Origin: Trueperella bialowiezensis
Lineage (GTDB): Bacteria; Actinomycetota; Actinomycetes; Actinomycetales; Actinomycetaceae
DNA: 64,000 nt
Assembly: GCF_900637955.1 (NCBI RefSeq)
Contig: NZ_LR134476.1
Location: 744,001 to 808,000, forward strand
Direction: 5' to 3'
A program made the translations under genes and the position numbers. Each line of letters begins with the position of its first letter. The stretch's first letter is position 1. Below the pieces are notes generated by a model, which worked only from the letters and a program-made list of their open reading frames with translations, was not told the DNA's origin and did not search any database. Of the stretch, positions 26,688 to 35,618 are shown piece after piece.

Positions 26688-28088
26688 ATGAATACGACCT
26701 CAGAGAAAAAGGAGACAACGAAGCCTCCAAAGAGGAAGCGGACATCGCCTTACATGGTGCTCGCTCAGGTATTTCAGCGCTGGACTCCTGGAGCTACTGT
26801 TTTCGCTGTACTTCTTACCTTTATAGTTATGGTTGCTGCGCTTCTCTTCACAGATGCAGGACCACGCGAAACTGTTGACGCCTGGGGAGAAGGGCTATCC
26901 GGTCTCCTTGCGTTCATGGGGCAAATAGCGTTGGCGCTTTTCTTCGGAAATATGCTGACTCACACAAGGCCTGTACAACGAGTGCTACGGAAAGTCTTTG
27001 ATCTCCCTAAAACTGCCCCGCAAGCCTATGCGATGGTGTTCTTAACATCCGTTGCATTGACAATCTTCCAGTGGGCAGTCGGCCTCGTTGCAGGTGCTAT
27101 TCTTGCGAAGGGAATTGCTGGGTCGATGGCGCGCCGCGGCATCAAAGTAGATTTTCCTTTACTCGTTGCATCAGCCTATTCAGCTTTTGTTGTGGCTGGT
27201 CTCGTGTATAACGGAACTATTCCGCTCACTTCTGCTTCTCGAGGGTCTTTTGTTGAAGAACAACTTGGGCATACCATCCCACTGAGCGAAACGGTCATGA
27301 CGCCGTGGAATCTTGCTGCGCTCGCTGGATTCATTATTCTCACAACTTTCGCTCTCCATTTTGTGCGCCCTCGAACCGACGAAGAAATCCAGGAAATCTC
27401 ATACTCGGAAGAACTCGAGCGAGACGTATCGACGGTGATACCTAGAAGCTCTGAGACACCCGTAGATTGGATCGAAACACGCTCTATCACAACCAAATTT
27501 ATTGGTATCTTACTTATCGCTTTTCTCATCAGCCACTTCGCGAGAAACGGCTTCGACCTAAGCTTGAATATCGTCAACTGGGCGATGCTTGCTGGCATTA
27601 TGCTGTTCGTGGGATCACCTCGCGAACTCGGCGTTTTAGTTAAAAATGCAACAAGCTCAGTGGGCGATGTTCTGCTTCAGTTCCCTTTGTATGCAGGGAT
27701 TCTTGGTGTCGCAACCGGAACCGGATTAATCAATGTTCTCTCTGACGCTTTCATTTCAATTTCCAACACTGAGACACTGCCGTTGTTCGCATTTGTCTCA
27801 GCAATGATTGTCAATTTGGCTGTACCAAGCGCCGGTGGACAATTCATTATCCAAGGCCCGATTATGCTTCAAGCGGGCGCCGAACTTGGGGTAGATCCGG
27901 CACTCACTGTCATGACTATTTCTTATGGCGACACCTTGACGAATATGATTCAGCCATTCTTTGCACTACCAGTGCTTGCAATAGCTGGAATCAGTGTGCG
28001 AGAAGTTTTCAAGTACACGTTCGTCACGTTCCTCGTTGGTCTTGTTGTCTTCAGCGCGGCACTAGCTGGCTGGAGTTATCTCGGCTAG
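26688..28088 (+). CDS. Short-chain fatty acid permease, AtoE family
   Basis: 466-residue membrane protein with a charged N-terminal tail (Lys/Arg/Thr-rich, residues 1-24) and about ten or more hydrophobic segments. Conserved features of AtoE-type transporters include NLAVPSAGGQFIIQGP near residue 385 and GDTLTNMIQPFFALPVL near 415. The family moves short-chain fatty acids such as acetoacetate or butyrate. It lies 96 bases after the thiolase gene and eight bases before the amidase gene. A purine-rich GAAAGAGAAAGG precedes the ATG. It gives the operon its uptake step. Confidence 0.9.
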   Translation: MNTTSEKKETTKPPKRKRTSPYMVLAQVFQRWTPGATVFAVLLTFIVMVAALLFTDAGPRETVDAWGEGLSGLLAFMGQIALALFFGNMLTHTRPVQRVLRKVFDLPKTAPQAYAMVFLTSVALTIFQWAVGLVAGAILAKGIAGSMARRGIKVDFPLLVASAYSAFVVAGLVYNGTIPLTSASRGSFVEEQLGHTIPLSETVMTPWNLAALAGFIILTTFALHFVRPRTDEEIQEISYSEELERDVSTVIPRSSETPVDWIETRSITTKFIGILLIAFLISHFARNGFDLSLNIVNWAMLAGIMLFVGSPRELGVLVKNATSSVGDVLLQFPLYAGILGVATGTGLINVLSDAFISISNTETLPLFAFVSAMIVNLAVPSAGGQFIIQGPIMLQAGAELGVDPALTVMTISYGDTLTNMIQPFFALPVLAIAGISVREVFKYTFVTFLVGLVVFSAALAGWSYLG

Positions 28089-28096
28089 GTATTGAT

Positions 28097-29380
28097 ATGA
28101 ACGATATTGATTTTGCTACCTCTGTCCAATCTGCCCGTGCTGAGCTCGGCTCCGGGAGCAACAGTTTCGTATTCGTTACGAAGAATAACTCCTCCGCCGT
28201 CAGCAATGGTTCCTTAGCTGGCTTACCAATCGCCGTCAAGGATGTCATCGATTGTGTAGACATGCCGACCGCCTATGGAGCTTACAACTTCATACACTAT
28301 CCAGATACATCTGCAACAGTCGTCCAAAGACTCGTTGATGCCGGAGCCGTCGTCGTTGGAAAAACGAACACCCATCAGTTCGCTTTTGGAACAACCGGTG
28401 ATGTGTCCTCAGCTGGTCCGGTCACACACCCTGAAGACAGGTCGCGAATGGCTGGCGGCTCGAGTAGCGGTTCTGGTACGGCTGTCGCACGTGGGATTGT
28501 CCCTGTCGCACTCGGAACAGACACAGCGGGTTCAGTGAGAATTCCTGCCGCAATGGTTGGTTGCGTCGGGTTCAAACCGACATGGAACCGGCTACCGCTA
28601 GACGGGGTCATGCCCCTATCGCCGACTCTCGATGTCGTTGGAGTCCTGGCATCTTCAGTTGAGCAATTGAAAAAGACGTGGCCCGTTCTCTCAGCCAATG
28701 AGAGCCGAGTCCAGACGTCAACTGGTGAGTTACCGATTCGCTTTGCAAACTTGGCCGACCATCCCCAGGTCCGCCTCAGTTCCCGTATACGTGAGCAGTG
28801 GAGGATCACCTGCAAATCTCTGTCAGACCAAGGCGTCGAACTTTCAGACTGTCGTGAGGGCATCGATCTTGAAAAGCTCCGTTCCCTCTACCTGACCATT
28901 ATTGGATACGAGAGTATCCAGATACATGATCCCCTCTTATCATCACGGCCAGATATTTATGATCCCCAGATCCGCGAACGAATTGAGAATCTGCGTGGAG
29001 TAACAGATGAACAATACGAAGCAGCTCTTGATGCCCGCAATAGAGAACGCGAATCTGTCGAGCAGGCCTTCGAGGCATATGACGCGATCATTTTGCCTAC
29101 TGTCGGAATAGAGACCCCTGCCATCGGACAGCGGGATATCCAGGACGATTCGGGAGTTAGCAATGCGTGGGGCGGTCTTGCGGAGTTGACGAATCCGTGG
29201 AACGTGCTCGGGTTCCCTGCAATTTCAGTTCCAATTCCGGTCACTCGCGGACTTCCGCTGGGACTTCAAATAGTTGGCAAACTGAACGAAGACGAAAAAG
29301 TGATCGCTCTGGCTGAGACTGTCACCAAAATTTTAGGTGTTAGCCTCTCAGCTCAAAAAGCGACCACTATTTCTGAATAA
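28097..29380 (+). CDS. Amidase-signature family amidohydrolase
   Basis: 427-residue amidase. The Ser-cisSer-Lys triad is visible: Lys in AVKDVID near residue 46, the cis-Ser in GGSSSGSGTAVA near 119-130 and the nucleophile Ser in GTDTAGSVRIPA near 139-150. The AS fold covers the whole length. The gene is the last of the acid-utilisation operon, eight bases after the permease. It could release the acid from an amide before CoA activation, which is inference. It is not GatA, because the GatA-specific context and partner genes are absent and sequence similarity appears to be with general amidases. Confidence 0.9.
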   Translation: MNDIDFATSVQSARAELGSGSNSFVFVTKNNSSAVSNGSLAGLPIAVKDVIDCVDMPTAYGAYNFIHYPDTSATVVQRLVDAGAVVVGKTNTHQFAFGTTGDVSSAGPVTHPEDRSRMAGGSSSGSGTAVARGIVPVALGTDTAGSVRIPAAMVGCVGFKPTWNRLPLDGVMPLSPTLDVVGVLASSVEQLKKTWPVLSANESRVQTSTGELPIRFANLADHPQVRLSSRIREQWRITCKSLSDQGVELSDCREGIDLEKLRSLYLTIIGYESIQIHDPLLSSRPDIYDPQIRERIENLRGVTDEQYEAALDARNRERESVEQAFEAYDAIILPTVGIETPAIGQRDIQDDSGVSNAWGGLAELTNPWNVLGFPAISVPIPVTRGLPLGLQIVGKLNEDEKVIALAETVTKILGVSLSAQKATTISE

Positions 29381-29401
29381 GCTGGGCCTTTGTCGGCGGC
29401 G

Positions 29402-30382
29402 TTAGAAAGCGCCGTCGAACAGGCTTGTCACCGAGCCGTCGTTGAACACTTCACGGATCGCCGAGGCGAGCACGGGCGCGATCGGCAGCACGGTGAGCTG
29501 CGGGAAGCGCTTTTCTACCGGGATCGGCATCGTGTCTGTGATGACCACTTCGCGCACACCGCATTCGGATAGGCGCTTGACAGCCGGGTCGGAAAGCACG
29601 CCGTGAGTGGCGGCGATGATCACGTCTTTCGCGCCGGCCTCGAGCACTACTCGCACAGCCCCCGCAATTGTGCCGGCCGTGTCAATAAGGTCGTCCACGA
29701 TCACCGCCGTCAGGCCTTCAACTCCGCCAACGACGCGGTTCGCCGTCGCCTCGTTCGGGCGCGTGATGTCGCGCGTCTTGTGGACGAACGCGAGCGGCAC
29801 GCCGCCCAGGCGGTCGCCCCACTGTTCGGCCACCTTGATTCGGCCCGCATCCGGGGACACGACCACGGAATTAGCCGTGTCGATCCGCGTGCGCACGTAC
29901 TCGACGAGGGTCGGCATCGCCCACAGGTGATCGACCGGCCCGTCAAAAAAGCCCTGGGTTTGCGCCGCGTGCAAATCGACCGACATGATGCGATCCGCGC
30001 CGGCCGTCTTAAACAGATCCGCGAGCAGGCGCGCCGAAATCGGCTCACGCCCCTTATGCTTCTTATCCTGACGCGCATACGGGTAGTTCGGCAGCACCAC
30101 GGTGATCCGCTTGGCCGAAGCACGCTTAGCGGCGTCGACCATAATGAGCGCCTCCATGATCCACTTGTTCACCGGCACGGTGATCGACTGGAGGATGAAC
30201 ACGTCCGAGCCACGCACCGACTCGTCGAACCGCACATACACTTCCGAGTTAGCGAAATCGTAGGCTGTGACCGGCAACAGGTCGATCCCTAGTTCTGCGG
30301 CCACCGCCTTCGCCAGTTCGGGGTGTGCTCGTCCGCTTGCTAAAACCAGATGCTTCTCACCGTGGGTGTGGATGCCCGTCAT
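29402..30382 (-). CDS. prs: Ribose-phosphate pyrophosphokinase
   Basis: 326-residue enzyme making PRPP from ribose 5-phosphate and ATP for nucleotide, histidine and tryptophan synthesis. Motifs: LASGRAHPELA at the N-terminus, the FDESVRGSDVFI ATP-loop, NYPYARQDKKHKGREPISARLLADL near 100-125, MSVDLHAAQTQGFF near 135, and the PRPP loop AVIVDDLIDTAGTI near 223-236. Convergent with the amidase gene 21 bases away. The upstream gene is glmU-like, the order known from mycobacteria (Rv1017c-Rv1018c). Confidence 0.96.
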   Translation of the reverse strand: MTGIHTHGEKHLVLASGRAHPELAKAVAAELGIDLLPVTAYDFANSEVYVRFDESVRGSDVFILQSITVPVNKWIMEALIMVDAAKRASAKRITVVLPNYPYARQDKKHKGREPISARLLADLFKTAGADRIMSVDLHAAQTQGFFDGPVDHLWAMPTLVEYVRTRIDTANSVVVSPDAGRIKVAEQWGDRLGGVPLAFVHKTRDITRPNEATANRVVGGVEGLTAVIVDDLIDTAGTIAGAVRVVLEAGAKDVIIAATHGVLSDPAVKRLSECGVREVVITDTMPIPVEKRFPQLTVLPIAPVLASAIREVFNDGSVTSLFDGAF

Positions 30383-30498
30383 TACACTACTTTCTCCCGT
30401 GACAACAGGTGGCTCTTGCGTTTCCTACCCTACCCCCGATTGCGGGGGAAGATTTGCGATTTGCGCACATTCGGCTGCCTTTACCCAAGGTCACAGGC

Positions 30499-31548
30499 TT
30501 AGAGCACGCTAAACGGTGCGACGTTTTGGCCAGCTTCAATCCGCGATCCATTCGCGACGACGTAAGGCGCCTGCGCATGTTCGCCCACTTCGGTGTCCGT
30601 GAGCGTCGAGTGTGGGCCGACGACGGCGAACGCGCCCACGTGCGTATTTCCGCGCAGGATGGTTCCCGGTTCGACGACGGCGTCTGGCTCGAGTGTGACT
30701 CCCACGTCGATCTGCGTGGTGGCCGGGTCAATGACGCGCACGCCCGTCAACATCCATTCGTCAATAATGCGCCGATTCTTTTCTGCGCTCAGTTCAGCCA
30801 GCTGGACGAGCGTGTTCACCCCGGAGGCTTCGGCGCCGTCGGGAAGTACGAACGAACCGACCCCGCGACCGGAGTTATGTGCGGCCGCGATCGCGTCGGT
30901 CAAATATACCTCGCCCTGTGCGTTATCCGTGCCGAGGGTGTCCAAGATTTCCCGCAGGAAAGCGATGTCAAAAACATAGGTGGACGTGCCGACTTCGTTA
31001 ATTCCCAGCTGGTTCTCACTCGCATCGGAGTGCTCAACGATCCCGATGACCGAGCCGGTAGCACCCTTGTTACCCGCAACTTCACCCGGGCCTGCGGCGT
31101 CGCGCATGATGCGCCCGTAGCCCGTCGCATCGTCCAACACGGCCGATAGGACGGTGACGGCGTTACCGCCGTCGGCATGCACCCGCGCCAGTTCGGCAAG
31201 CGAGGCAGCGGTAAACATCGGGCTGTCACCAGCGATCACCAACACGGATCCCTCAAGATCGGCCGGGAGTGCCTGCAACCCGCACCACGCGGCCCGGCCC
31301 GTTCCCTTCACGTCGTCCTGATCAGCAATCAGCGCACCCGGATTAATCTCCTGAATATGAGCGGCCACCTTTTCGCGTTCGTGGCGCACCACAAACACCG
31401 TATGCTCAGCGCCAGCTGCGGTGACGGCGTCGTTCACATGACCAACCAAAGAACGCCCGCACATCGGGAGTAAAACTTTGGGGATCGCGGATTTAATACG
31501 GGTACCTTTGCCTGCTGCCAGAACGATTGCGGCCGTCAATGTTGACAC
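30499..31548 (-). CDS. GlmU-like nucleotidyltransferase lacking the acetyltransferase catalytic region
   Basis: 349 residues from the GTG at 31548, which has AAAGGAGG upstream; the longer frame runs back through the tRNA-Gln gene. Residues 1-230 form a GlmU uridylyltransferase domain (LAAGKGTRIKS with Lys-Val-Leu-Leu-Pro, KGTGRAA, AGDSPMF, QGEVYLTD). Residues about 250-349 start a left-handed beta-helix but the protein ends in PFSVL, roughly where family members of 450-490 residues reach their acetyltransferase active site. The usual EVNSG/EINTG block reads EVGTSTYVFD, changing the Asn that binds GlcNAc-1-phosphate. It may have only uridylyltransferase activity or another substrate. Position before prs matches mycobacterial glmU. 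Confidence 0.85.
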   Translation of the reverse strand: MSTLTAAIVLAAGKGTRIKSAIPKVLLPMCGRSLVGHVNDAVTAAGAEHTVFVVRHEREKVAAHIQEINPGALIADQDDVKGTGRAAWCGLQALPADLEGSVLVIAGDSPMFTAASLAELARVHADGGNAVTVLSAVLDDATGYGRIMRDAAGPGEVAGNKGATGSVIGIVEHSDASENQLGINEVGTSTYVFDIAFLREILDTLGTDNAQGEVYLTDAIAAAHNSGRGVGSFVLPDGAEASGVNTLVQLAELSAEKNRRIIDEWMLTGVRVIDPATTQIDVGVTLEPDAVVEPGTILRGNTHVGAFAVVGPHSTLTDTEVGEHAQAPYVVANGSRIEAGQNVAPFSVL

Positions 31549-31565
31549 GGTTCCTCCTTTGACCG

Positions 31566-31636
31566 CTCCGCCACTAGGACTCGAACCTAGACTAAGGGTT
31601 CCAAAGACCCGTGTGCTGCCATTACACCATGGCGGA
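31566..31636 (-). tRNA. tRNA-Gln(TTG)
   Basis: 71-base cloverleaf: acceptor TCCGCCA pairs with TGGCGGA, discriminator G, T-arm CTAGG-TTCGAGT-CCTAG perfect, anticodon loop CTTTGGA giving anticodon TTG (codon CAA). The outermost base pair of the anticodon stem is a C-T mismatch; the other four pair. It lies 18 bases upstream of the glmU-like start, on the same strand, so it may be cut out of the same transcript. Confidence 0.93.
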
Positions 31637-31761
31637 ATTCCCCTATATTGTGCCAGCCCCAGCCGCCTAATTTCCAATCGGATCGCGAAATCGCGGCGCT
31701 CCCGGCGTGGGTGGTTCACCACTTTTGAGTATCAGCGCGGCGATCTTGCAATAATGGAGCC

Positions 31762-32424
31762 ATGACGAAGCACACTGTCCCACCTGAACAGCCCTCCCCT
31801 CCGAAGCGTGCCCGGATGACGCGCGTTCAACGCCGCGAACAGCTCATCGGCATCGGCCGCAAACTTTTCGCTGCACACGGTTTCGATGCCGTGTCGGTCG
31901 AGGAAATCGCAAACGCCGCCAGCGTGTCCAAACCCGTGATATACGAACATTTCGGCGGCAAAGAGGGCCTTTACCAGGTGATCGTCGACCGTGAGACCAC
32001 ACGCCTGAACGAGATCCTCGAATCGCAGATCCGGCCAGATTTGCATCCGCGCCAAGCGCTGGAGGGGACGATCGTTGGGCTACTCGATTACATCGAAGTC
32101 AACCCGGACGGCTTCGGCCTCATGGTTCACCAATCACCAGACGTGCTCACCGGCTCCCAGTTCTCCACCATCATGTCGGACATGGGCGAACACCTCACCG
32201 AACTACTCGGCGCATACTTTGAACAGCTCGGCTTCAACGTGGAATCCGCGCCCTTGTACGGGCAAATGCTCGCAGGCATGATGGGCACGATGGGTCAATC
32301 TTGGGCCAAACACAAAGAACCAAGCAAAGAGGTACTCGCCGCCCATCTGGTCAACATCATGTGGAACGGGCTGCGCGGCTTAGAACGCGATCCCAAACTC
32401 GAATACGGCGCGCAAGAGAACTAA
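31762..32424 (+). CDS. TetR family transcriptional regulator
   Basis: 220-residue regulator. The N-terminal DNA-binding domain (RREQLIGIGRKLFAAHGFDAVSVEEIANAASVSKPVIYEHFGGKEGLYQVI, about residues 24-73) is a textbook TetR helix-turn-helix. The rest is a helical ligand-binding domain with the TetR_C-like segment SPDVLTGSQF. GGAG precedes the ATG. The position before prs/mfd relatives resembles mycobacterial Rv1019, also a TetR gene. It may control the ABC exporter genes that follow in the same direction 150 bases later, which is inference. Confidence 0.9.
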   Translation: MTKHTVPPEQPSPPKRARMTRVQRREQLIGIGRKLFAAHGFDAVSVEEIANAASVSKPVIYEHFGGKEGLYQVIVDRETTRLNEILESQIRPDLHPRQALEGTIVGLLDYIEVNPDGFGLMVHQSPDVLTGSQFSTIMSDMGEHLTELLGAYFEQLGFNVESAPLYGQMLAGMMGTMGQSWAKHKEPSKEVLAAHLVNIMWNGLRGLERDPKLEYGAQEN

Positions 32425-32576
32425 GAGTTCACGTAAAAGAGCTAGATGCCGCGCGGAGCAACGAGGGCCGTGCGACGGCGTCGTCAATCTACAGACCTAC
32501 CAACCAGGTCTCCATCTCGCGTACCCTGTAAGTGTTGCGCGCCACTCGGCGCAGTGTTTACCGAGGGAGAAGCTGG

Positions 32577-33545
32577 ATGAGTCTCGAGATAAACCAACTG
32601 TATAAGTCGTTCGGATCCACGACGGCGCTCGACGGCATGGACTTCACGGTTCACCCGGGCGAGTTGTACGGTTTCGTCGGGTCGAACGGCGCGGGCAAAA
32701 CGACGACGATGCGGATCATGCTCGGCGTGCTCAAAGCCGATTCTGGCGACGTGCGAATGAACGGCAAACCGCTCACGTTCGAAGATCGCCAACGCTTCGG
32801 CTACATGCCCGAAGAACGCGGCCTCTACCCCAAGATGAAGGTGGGCGAACAGCTCGTCTACTTTGCGCGTTTGCATGGCAAGTCGCGCAGCGAGGCGACG
32901 GCGGCAATGGAGTATTGGACCGAGCGCCTCGGCGTTCACATGCGTCGGGGTGACGAAGTGCAGGCCCTCTCGCTCGGCAACCAGCAGCGCGTCCAGTTGG
33001 CCGCCGCGCTCGTCCACGACCCGCAAGTGCTGGTACTCGACGAACCATTCTCCGGCCTCGACCCACTCGCGGTTCGCGACATGAGCCAGGTTCTCCGCGA
33101 AAAAGCACAGCAGGGCGCGACCGTCGTGTTCTCCTCCCATCAGCTGGACCTTGTGGAGCGCCTGTGCGACCGGGTGGGAATTTCTTCGCTTGGCAAGATC
33201 GCCGCGGAAGGAACGATCGACGAGCTACGGGCGAAGGGCTCGGACGCCGTCGTCGAAATTGAAGCTGAAGACGCCCGTGCGGTTGCCGGCGCGTTAGCCC
33301 CGCTCGGGATCGCCGCGGAACTCAGCGACGAACGCAAACTCCGCTTCCGGTTACCGGCCGGGGTCTCGGACCAGCAGGCCCTGCGGGCGGCACTCGAAGT
33401 CAGCCCGGTGCACGGCTTTAGTCACGTACGCCCGTCGCTGACGGACCTGTTCGGCGACATCGTGGAAGTTCCGCAGCCTGCCGCAGACACTAGCGCTAAG
33501 AAACCCGGATTCTTCGCCCGCATTTTCGGAGGTAAGAAAGCATGA
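32577..33545 (+). CDS. ABC transporter ATP-binding protein (NatA/CcmA type)
   Basis: 322-residue ATPase from the ATG at 32577, with GAGGGAGAAG upstream; an in-frame start at 32532 is less good. Walker A is GSNGAGKTT near residue 37, the signature is SLGNQQRVQ near 136 (a variant of LSGGQ), Walker B is VLVLDEPFSGLDP near 154, and the H-loop is SSHQLDLVERL. A C-terminal domain of about 90 residues (DUF4162-type) and a basic tail follow. The stop overlaps the start of the permease gene (ATGA), so the two form one exporter. Confidence 0.93.
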   Translation: MSLEINQLYKSFGSTTALDGMDFTVHPGELYGFVGSNGAGKTTTMRIMLGVLKADSGDVRMNGKPLTFEDRQRFGYMPEERGLYPKMKVGEQLVYFARLHGKSRSEATAAMEYWTERLGVHMRRGDEVQALSLGNQQRVQLAAALVHDPQVLVLDEPFSGLDPLAVRDMSQVLREKAQQGATVVFSSHQLDLVERLCDRVGISSLGKIAAEGTIDELRAKGSDAVVEIEAEDARAVAGALAPLGIAAELSDERKLRFRLPAGVSDQQALRAALEVSPVHGFSHVRPSLTDLFGDIVEVPQPAADTSAKKPGFFARIFGGKKA

Positions 33546-34768
33546 TCATTCAGATTATTCGCCGTGAACTTGCAATGCTGCTGCGTAATCGGGCGATGAT
33601 TATTTCGACGGTGGTCGTCGTTGCGTTGATCTTGATCGCCGGCGTCGCGGGGCGCATATTTTTAGGTGGCGACGACGACGCCGAGGACACCCCGGTCGCT
33701 CCGGCCCCTGCCGTGATCGCGGTGGAAGCGCAGATGGCTGACTACGCCGAACACCTTGAAGGAGCGAGCGGCGGACTGGCAGATGTGCAGATGATCGACG
33801 AGGGTACGGGTGAGTCCTTCCTCGAAGCCAACGCACAGGCCGAGGATACCGGCCCTGCCGCGGTGCTCGCTGGCATTCCGGGCGACCCGCTCGTACTCAT
33901 GGGATCGGACGGCGCTGGCGGGCCAGATCAGCGCCTGCAGAACATCGTCAACGCGGCCGCCACCGCGTGGTACACCGAAAGCCTCGGCCATGATCTCAGC
34001 GCAGACCAACTCGACGCCTTACAAGCACACGTGTCAGTACAAGTGCAGCTCGTAACCATCGGCAGCGCAAACCTCATCATGACGAACCCCATCGGCTACT
34101 TCTCCTCGCTCATCGGGCTGTTCCTCATGTTCATGATGATCATCATGGGAATCACGACGATCGCCAACGGGGTGGTCGAAGAAAAGTCCTCGCGCGTCGT
34201 CGAAATCCTGCTCACCACGATCAAGCCCCGCACGATGCTGCTTGGCAAAGTGCTCGGAATTGGGATCTTCATCATCGGCCAGTTCGCACTGTTTGTGCTT
34301 GCCGCATTCGTCGCGCTCGAGATCGCCGACGTGTTCATCCCACTCGACGTGTCCAGCCTGCTCGGCTGGATGCTCGTGTGGCTCGTGCTGGGTTTCTTCT
34401 TCTACGCCATGCTGACCGGCGCGCTGGCGTCCACGGCCTCCCGCCAGGAGGATCTCGCAGCCGTCACCACGCCGATCTCGCTGGTGTTGCTGGTGCCGTT
34501 CTATGCGGCGCTGTTCCTCGTGCCATCTGCACCGGATTCGACGCTGACGAAAGTTCTTTCGCAGATTCCCGGTTTCGGCCCGTTCCTCATGCCGGCCCGG
34601 CAAGCCTACGAGACTGTCACGACGCCGGAGCTCATTCTTTCGGCCGTACTCAGCACGCTCGCTATTCCGGCTGTCGCGGTCGTGGCTGGCAAGATTTACG
34701 AAAACTCGATCCTGCACACGGGCCGCAAACTCAAGGTTCTCGACGCCCTGCGCGGCGGGCGGAACTAG
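33542..34768 (+). CDS. ABC-2 type permease (NatB-like)
   Basis: 408-residue membrane protein: one N-terminal helix (about 17-42), a large extracytoplasmic domain (about 45-180) and five to six C-terminal helices. The segment VVEEKSSRVVEILLTTIKPRTMLLGK near 216-240 is highly characteristic of NatB/YhaP-type ABC-2 permeases. Four-base overlap with its ATPase gene. Family members export sodium, lipids or drugs; no substrate can be assigned. Confidence 0.93.
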   Translation: MIIQIIRRELAMLLRNRAMIISTVVVVALILIAGVAGRIFLGGDDDAEDTPVAPAPAVIAVEAQMADYAEHLEGASGGLADVQMIDEGTGESFLEANAQAEDTGPAAVLAGIPGDPLVLMGSDGAGGPDQRLQNIVNAAATAWYTESLGHDLSADQLDALQAHVSVQVQLVTIGSANLIMTNPIGYFSSLIGLFLMFMMIIMGITTIANGVVEEKSSRVVEILLTTIKPRTMLLGKVLGIGIFIIGQFALFVLAAFVALEIADVFIPLDVSSLLGWMLVWLVLGFFFYAMLTGALASTASRQEDLAAVTTPISLVLLVPFYAALFLVPSAPDSTLTKVLSQIPGFGPFLMPARQAYETVTTPELILSAVLSTLAIPAVAVVAGKIYENSILHTGRKLKVLDALRGGRN

Positions 34769-34799
34769 GCCTGCCAGCTGCCCCGGGCATGCTGCGGGT

Positions 34800-34925
34800 G
34801 GGAGTTTGCGGTCAGCTGCGGGCTGCTAGCACCCGGTTAGTTGCGGACTGCCAGGGCGCGGGAGCAAACCTGTAATCGTTGTGCTAGCTGCGGGTTTAAA
34901 TGATCAGCTGCGGGCCGCAAGCGCT
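34800..34925. repeat. Short direct repeats of AGCTGCGGG
   Basis: AGCTGCGGG occurs at about 34814, 34889 and 34911, with near matches GTTGCGGAC and ATGCTGCGGG nearby, in the gap between the exporter permease and the convergent MarR gene and just into the 3' end of that gene. Spacing is irregular. It may be decayed repeat DNA; no function is evident. Confidence 0.45.
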
Positions 34926-35404
34926 TGGAGGATTGCGCTGAGGTAGTCGGCGGCTGCGGCGGTGCGCTCGGGGCCGACCTCGCTGAGGATTTCTCGCTCC
35001 ACCTCGAGGATCTCGCCCATCGCCCCGTCAACCGCTTCGATACCTTTCGGGGTTGCGCACACCTGAACGACGCGGCCGTCCTCCGGGGCGGCCGCGCGCG
35101 TGACCAGCCCATTTTTCTGCATGCGGTCAATCCGATTGGTGATGGTTCCTGAGGAGACGAACGTGTCCTTCATGAGCTGCCCGGCTGTCATTGTGTGGCC
35201 CGGTGCGCGGCGTAGCGCGGCAAGCATTTCGAACTCCCACGTCTCAAGACCGTGGTTGGCGTAGATCGCCCGGCGAAATTTGGTGAAGTGCCGGTTGATC
35301 CGTAACAGGCGCGAAAACACTTCGAGTGGTTCAACATCGAAATCGGGGCGTTGCTGCTTCCATGCGGCTACGACCTCGTCCACTTCATCGCGCTCAGTAG
35401 TCAT
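34904..35404 (-). CDS. MarR family transcriptional regulator
   Basis: 166-residue winged-helix regulator. The core is GLETWEFEMLAALRRAPGHTMTAGQLMKDTFVSSGTITNRIDRMQKNGLVTRAAAPEDGRVVQVCATPKG (about 50-118), with the D-x-R wing motif in PEDGRVV. A dimerisation helix pair closes the protein. It faces the ABC exporter genes convergently and is transcribed away from repeat B. Its target genes are unknown; auto-regulation from the 35405-35500 region is likely for the family. Confidence 0.92.
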   Translation of the reverse strand: MTTERDEVDEVVAAWKQQRPDFDVEPLEVFSRLLRINRHFTKFRRAIYANHGLETWEFEMLAALRRAPGHTMTAGQLMKDTFVSSGTITNRIDRMQKNGLVTRAAAPEDGRVVQVCATPKGIEAVDGAMGEILEVEREILSEVGPERTAAAADYLSAILQALAARS

Positions 35405-35493
35405 ATTCCGATATTACTCGACATCAAGATACACGATGTGTAATTTGCGCTACTTTTCCGGTGCAGCGCCCCGGCCAAGCCAGCCCGCCGCCG

Positions 35494-35582
35494 TTCCGGG
35501 GGTACCTGTTGCGTTCCCGGGGTAGACAAATCGCCGGATTTGATACCCCCGGAAGTAAACGCATACCCCGGGAAGCGAAACT
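35494..35582. repeat. Intergenic repeat family B, copy 1
   Basis: About 88 bases that recur at 57366-57453. The two copies share an identical core GGGGTAGACAAATCGCCGGATTTG (35519 onward here) and near-identical flanks. It contains inverted blocks TTCCCGGGGTA and TACCCCGGGAA that could fold into a stem. It sits between marR and the ABC-F gene, where no coding sequence exists. Confidence 0.85.
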
Positions 35583-35618
35583 TGACCAGCGACGCCGGCG
35601 CGGTTGCACCTGACGGGA

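Noticed and set aside
30383-30498. Frameshift explanation for the short glmU
   Set aside because: Only 116 bases separate the stop from prs, not enough for the missing 100-140 residues, and no further GlmU-like sequence is seen in the other frames.
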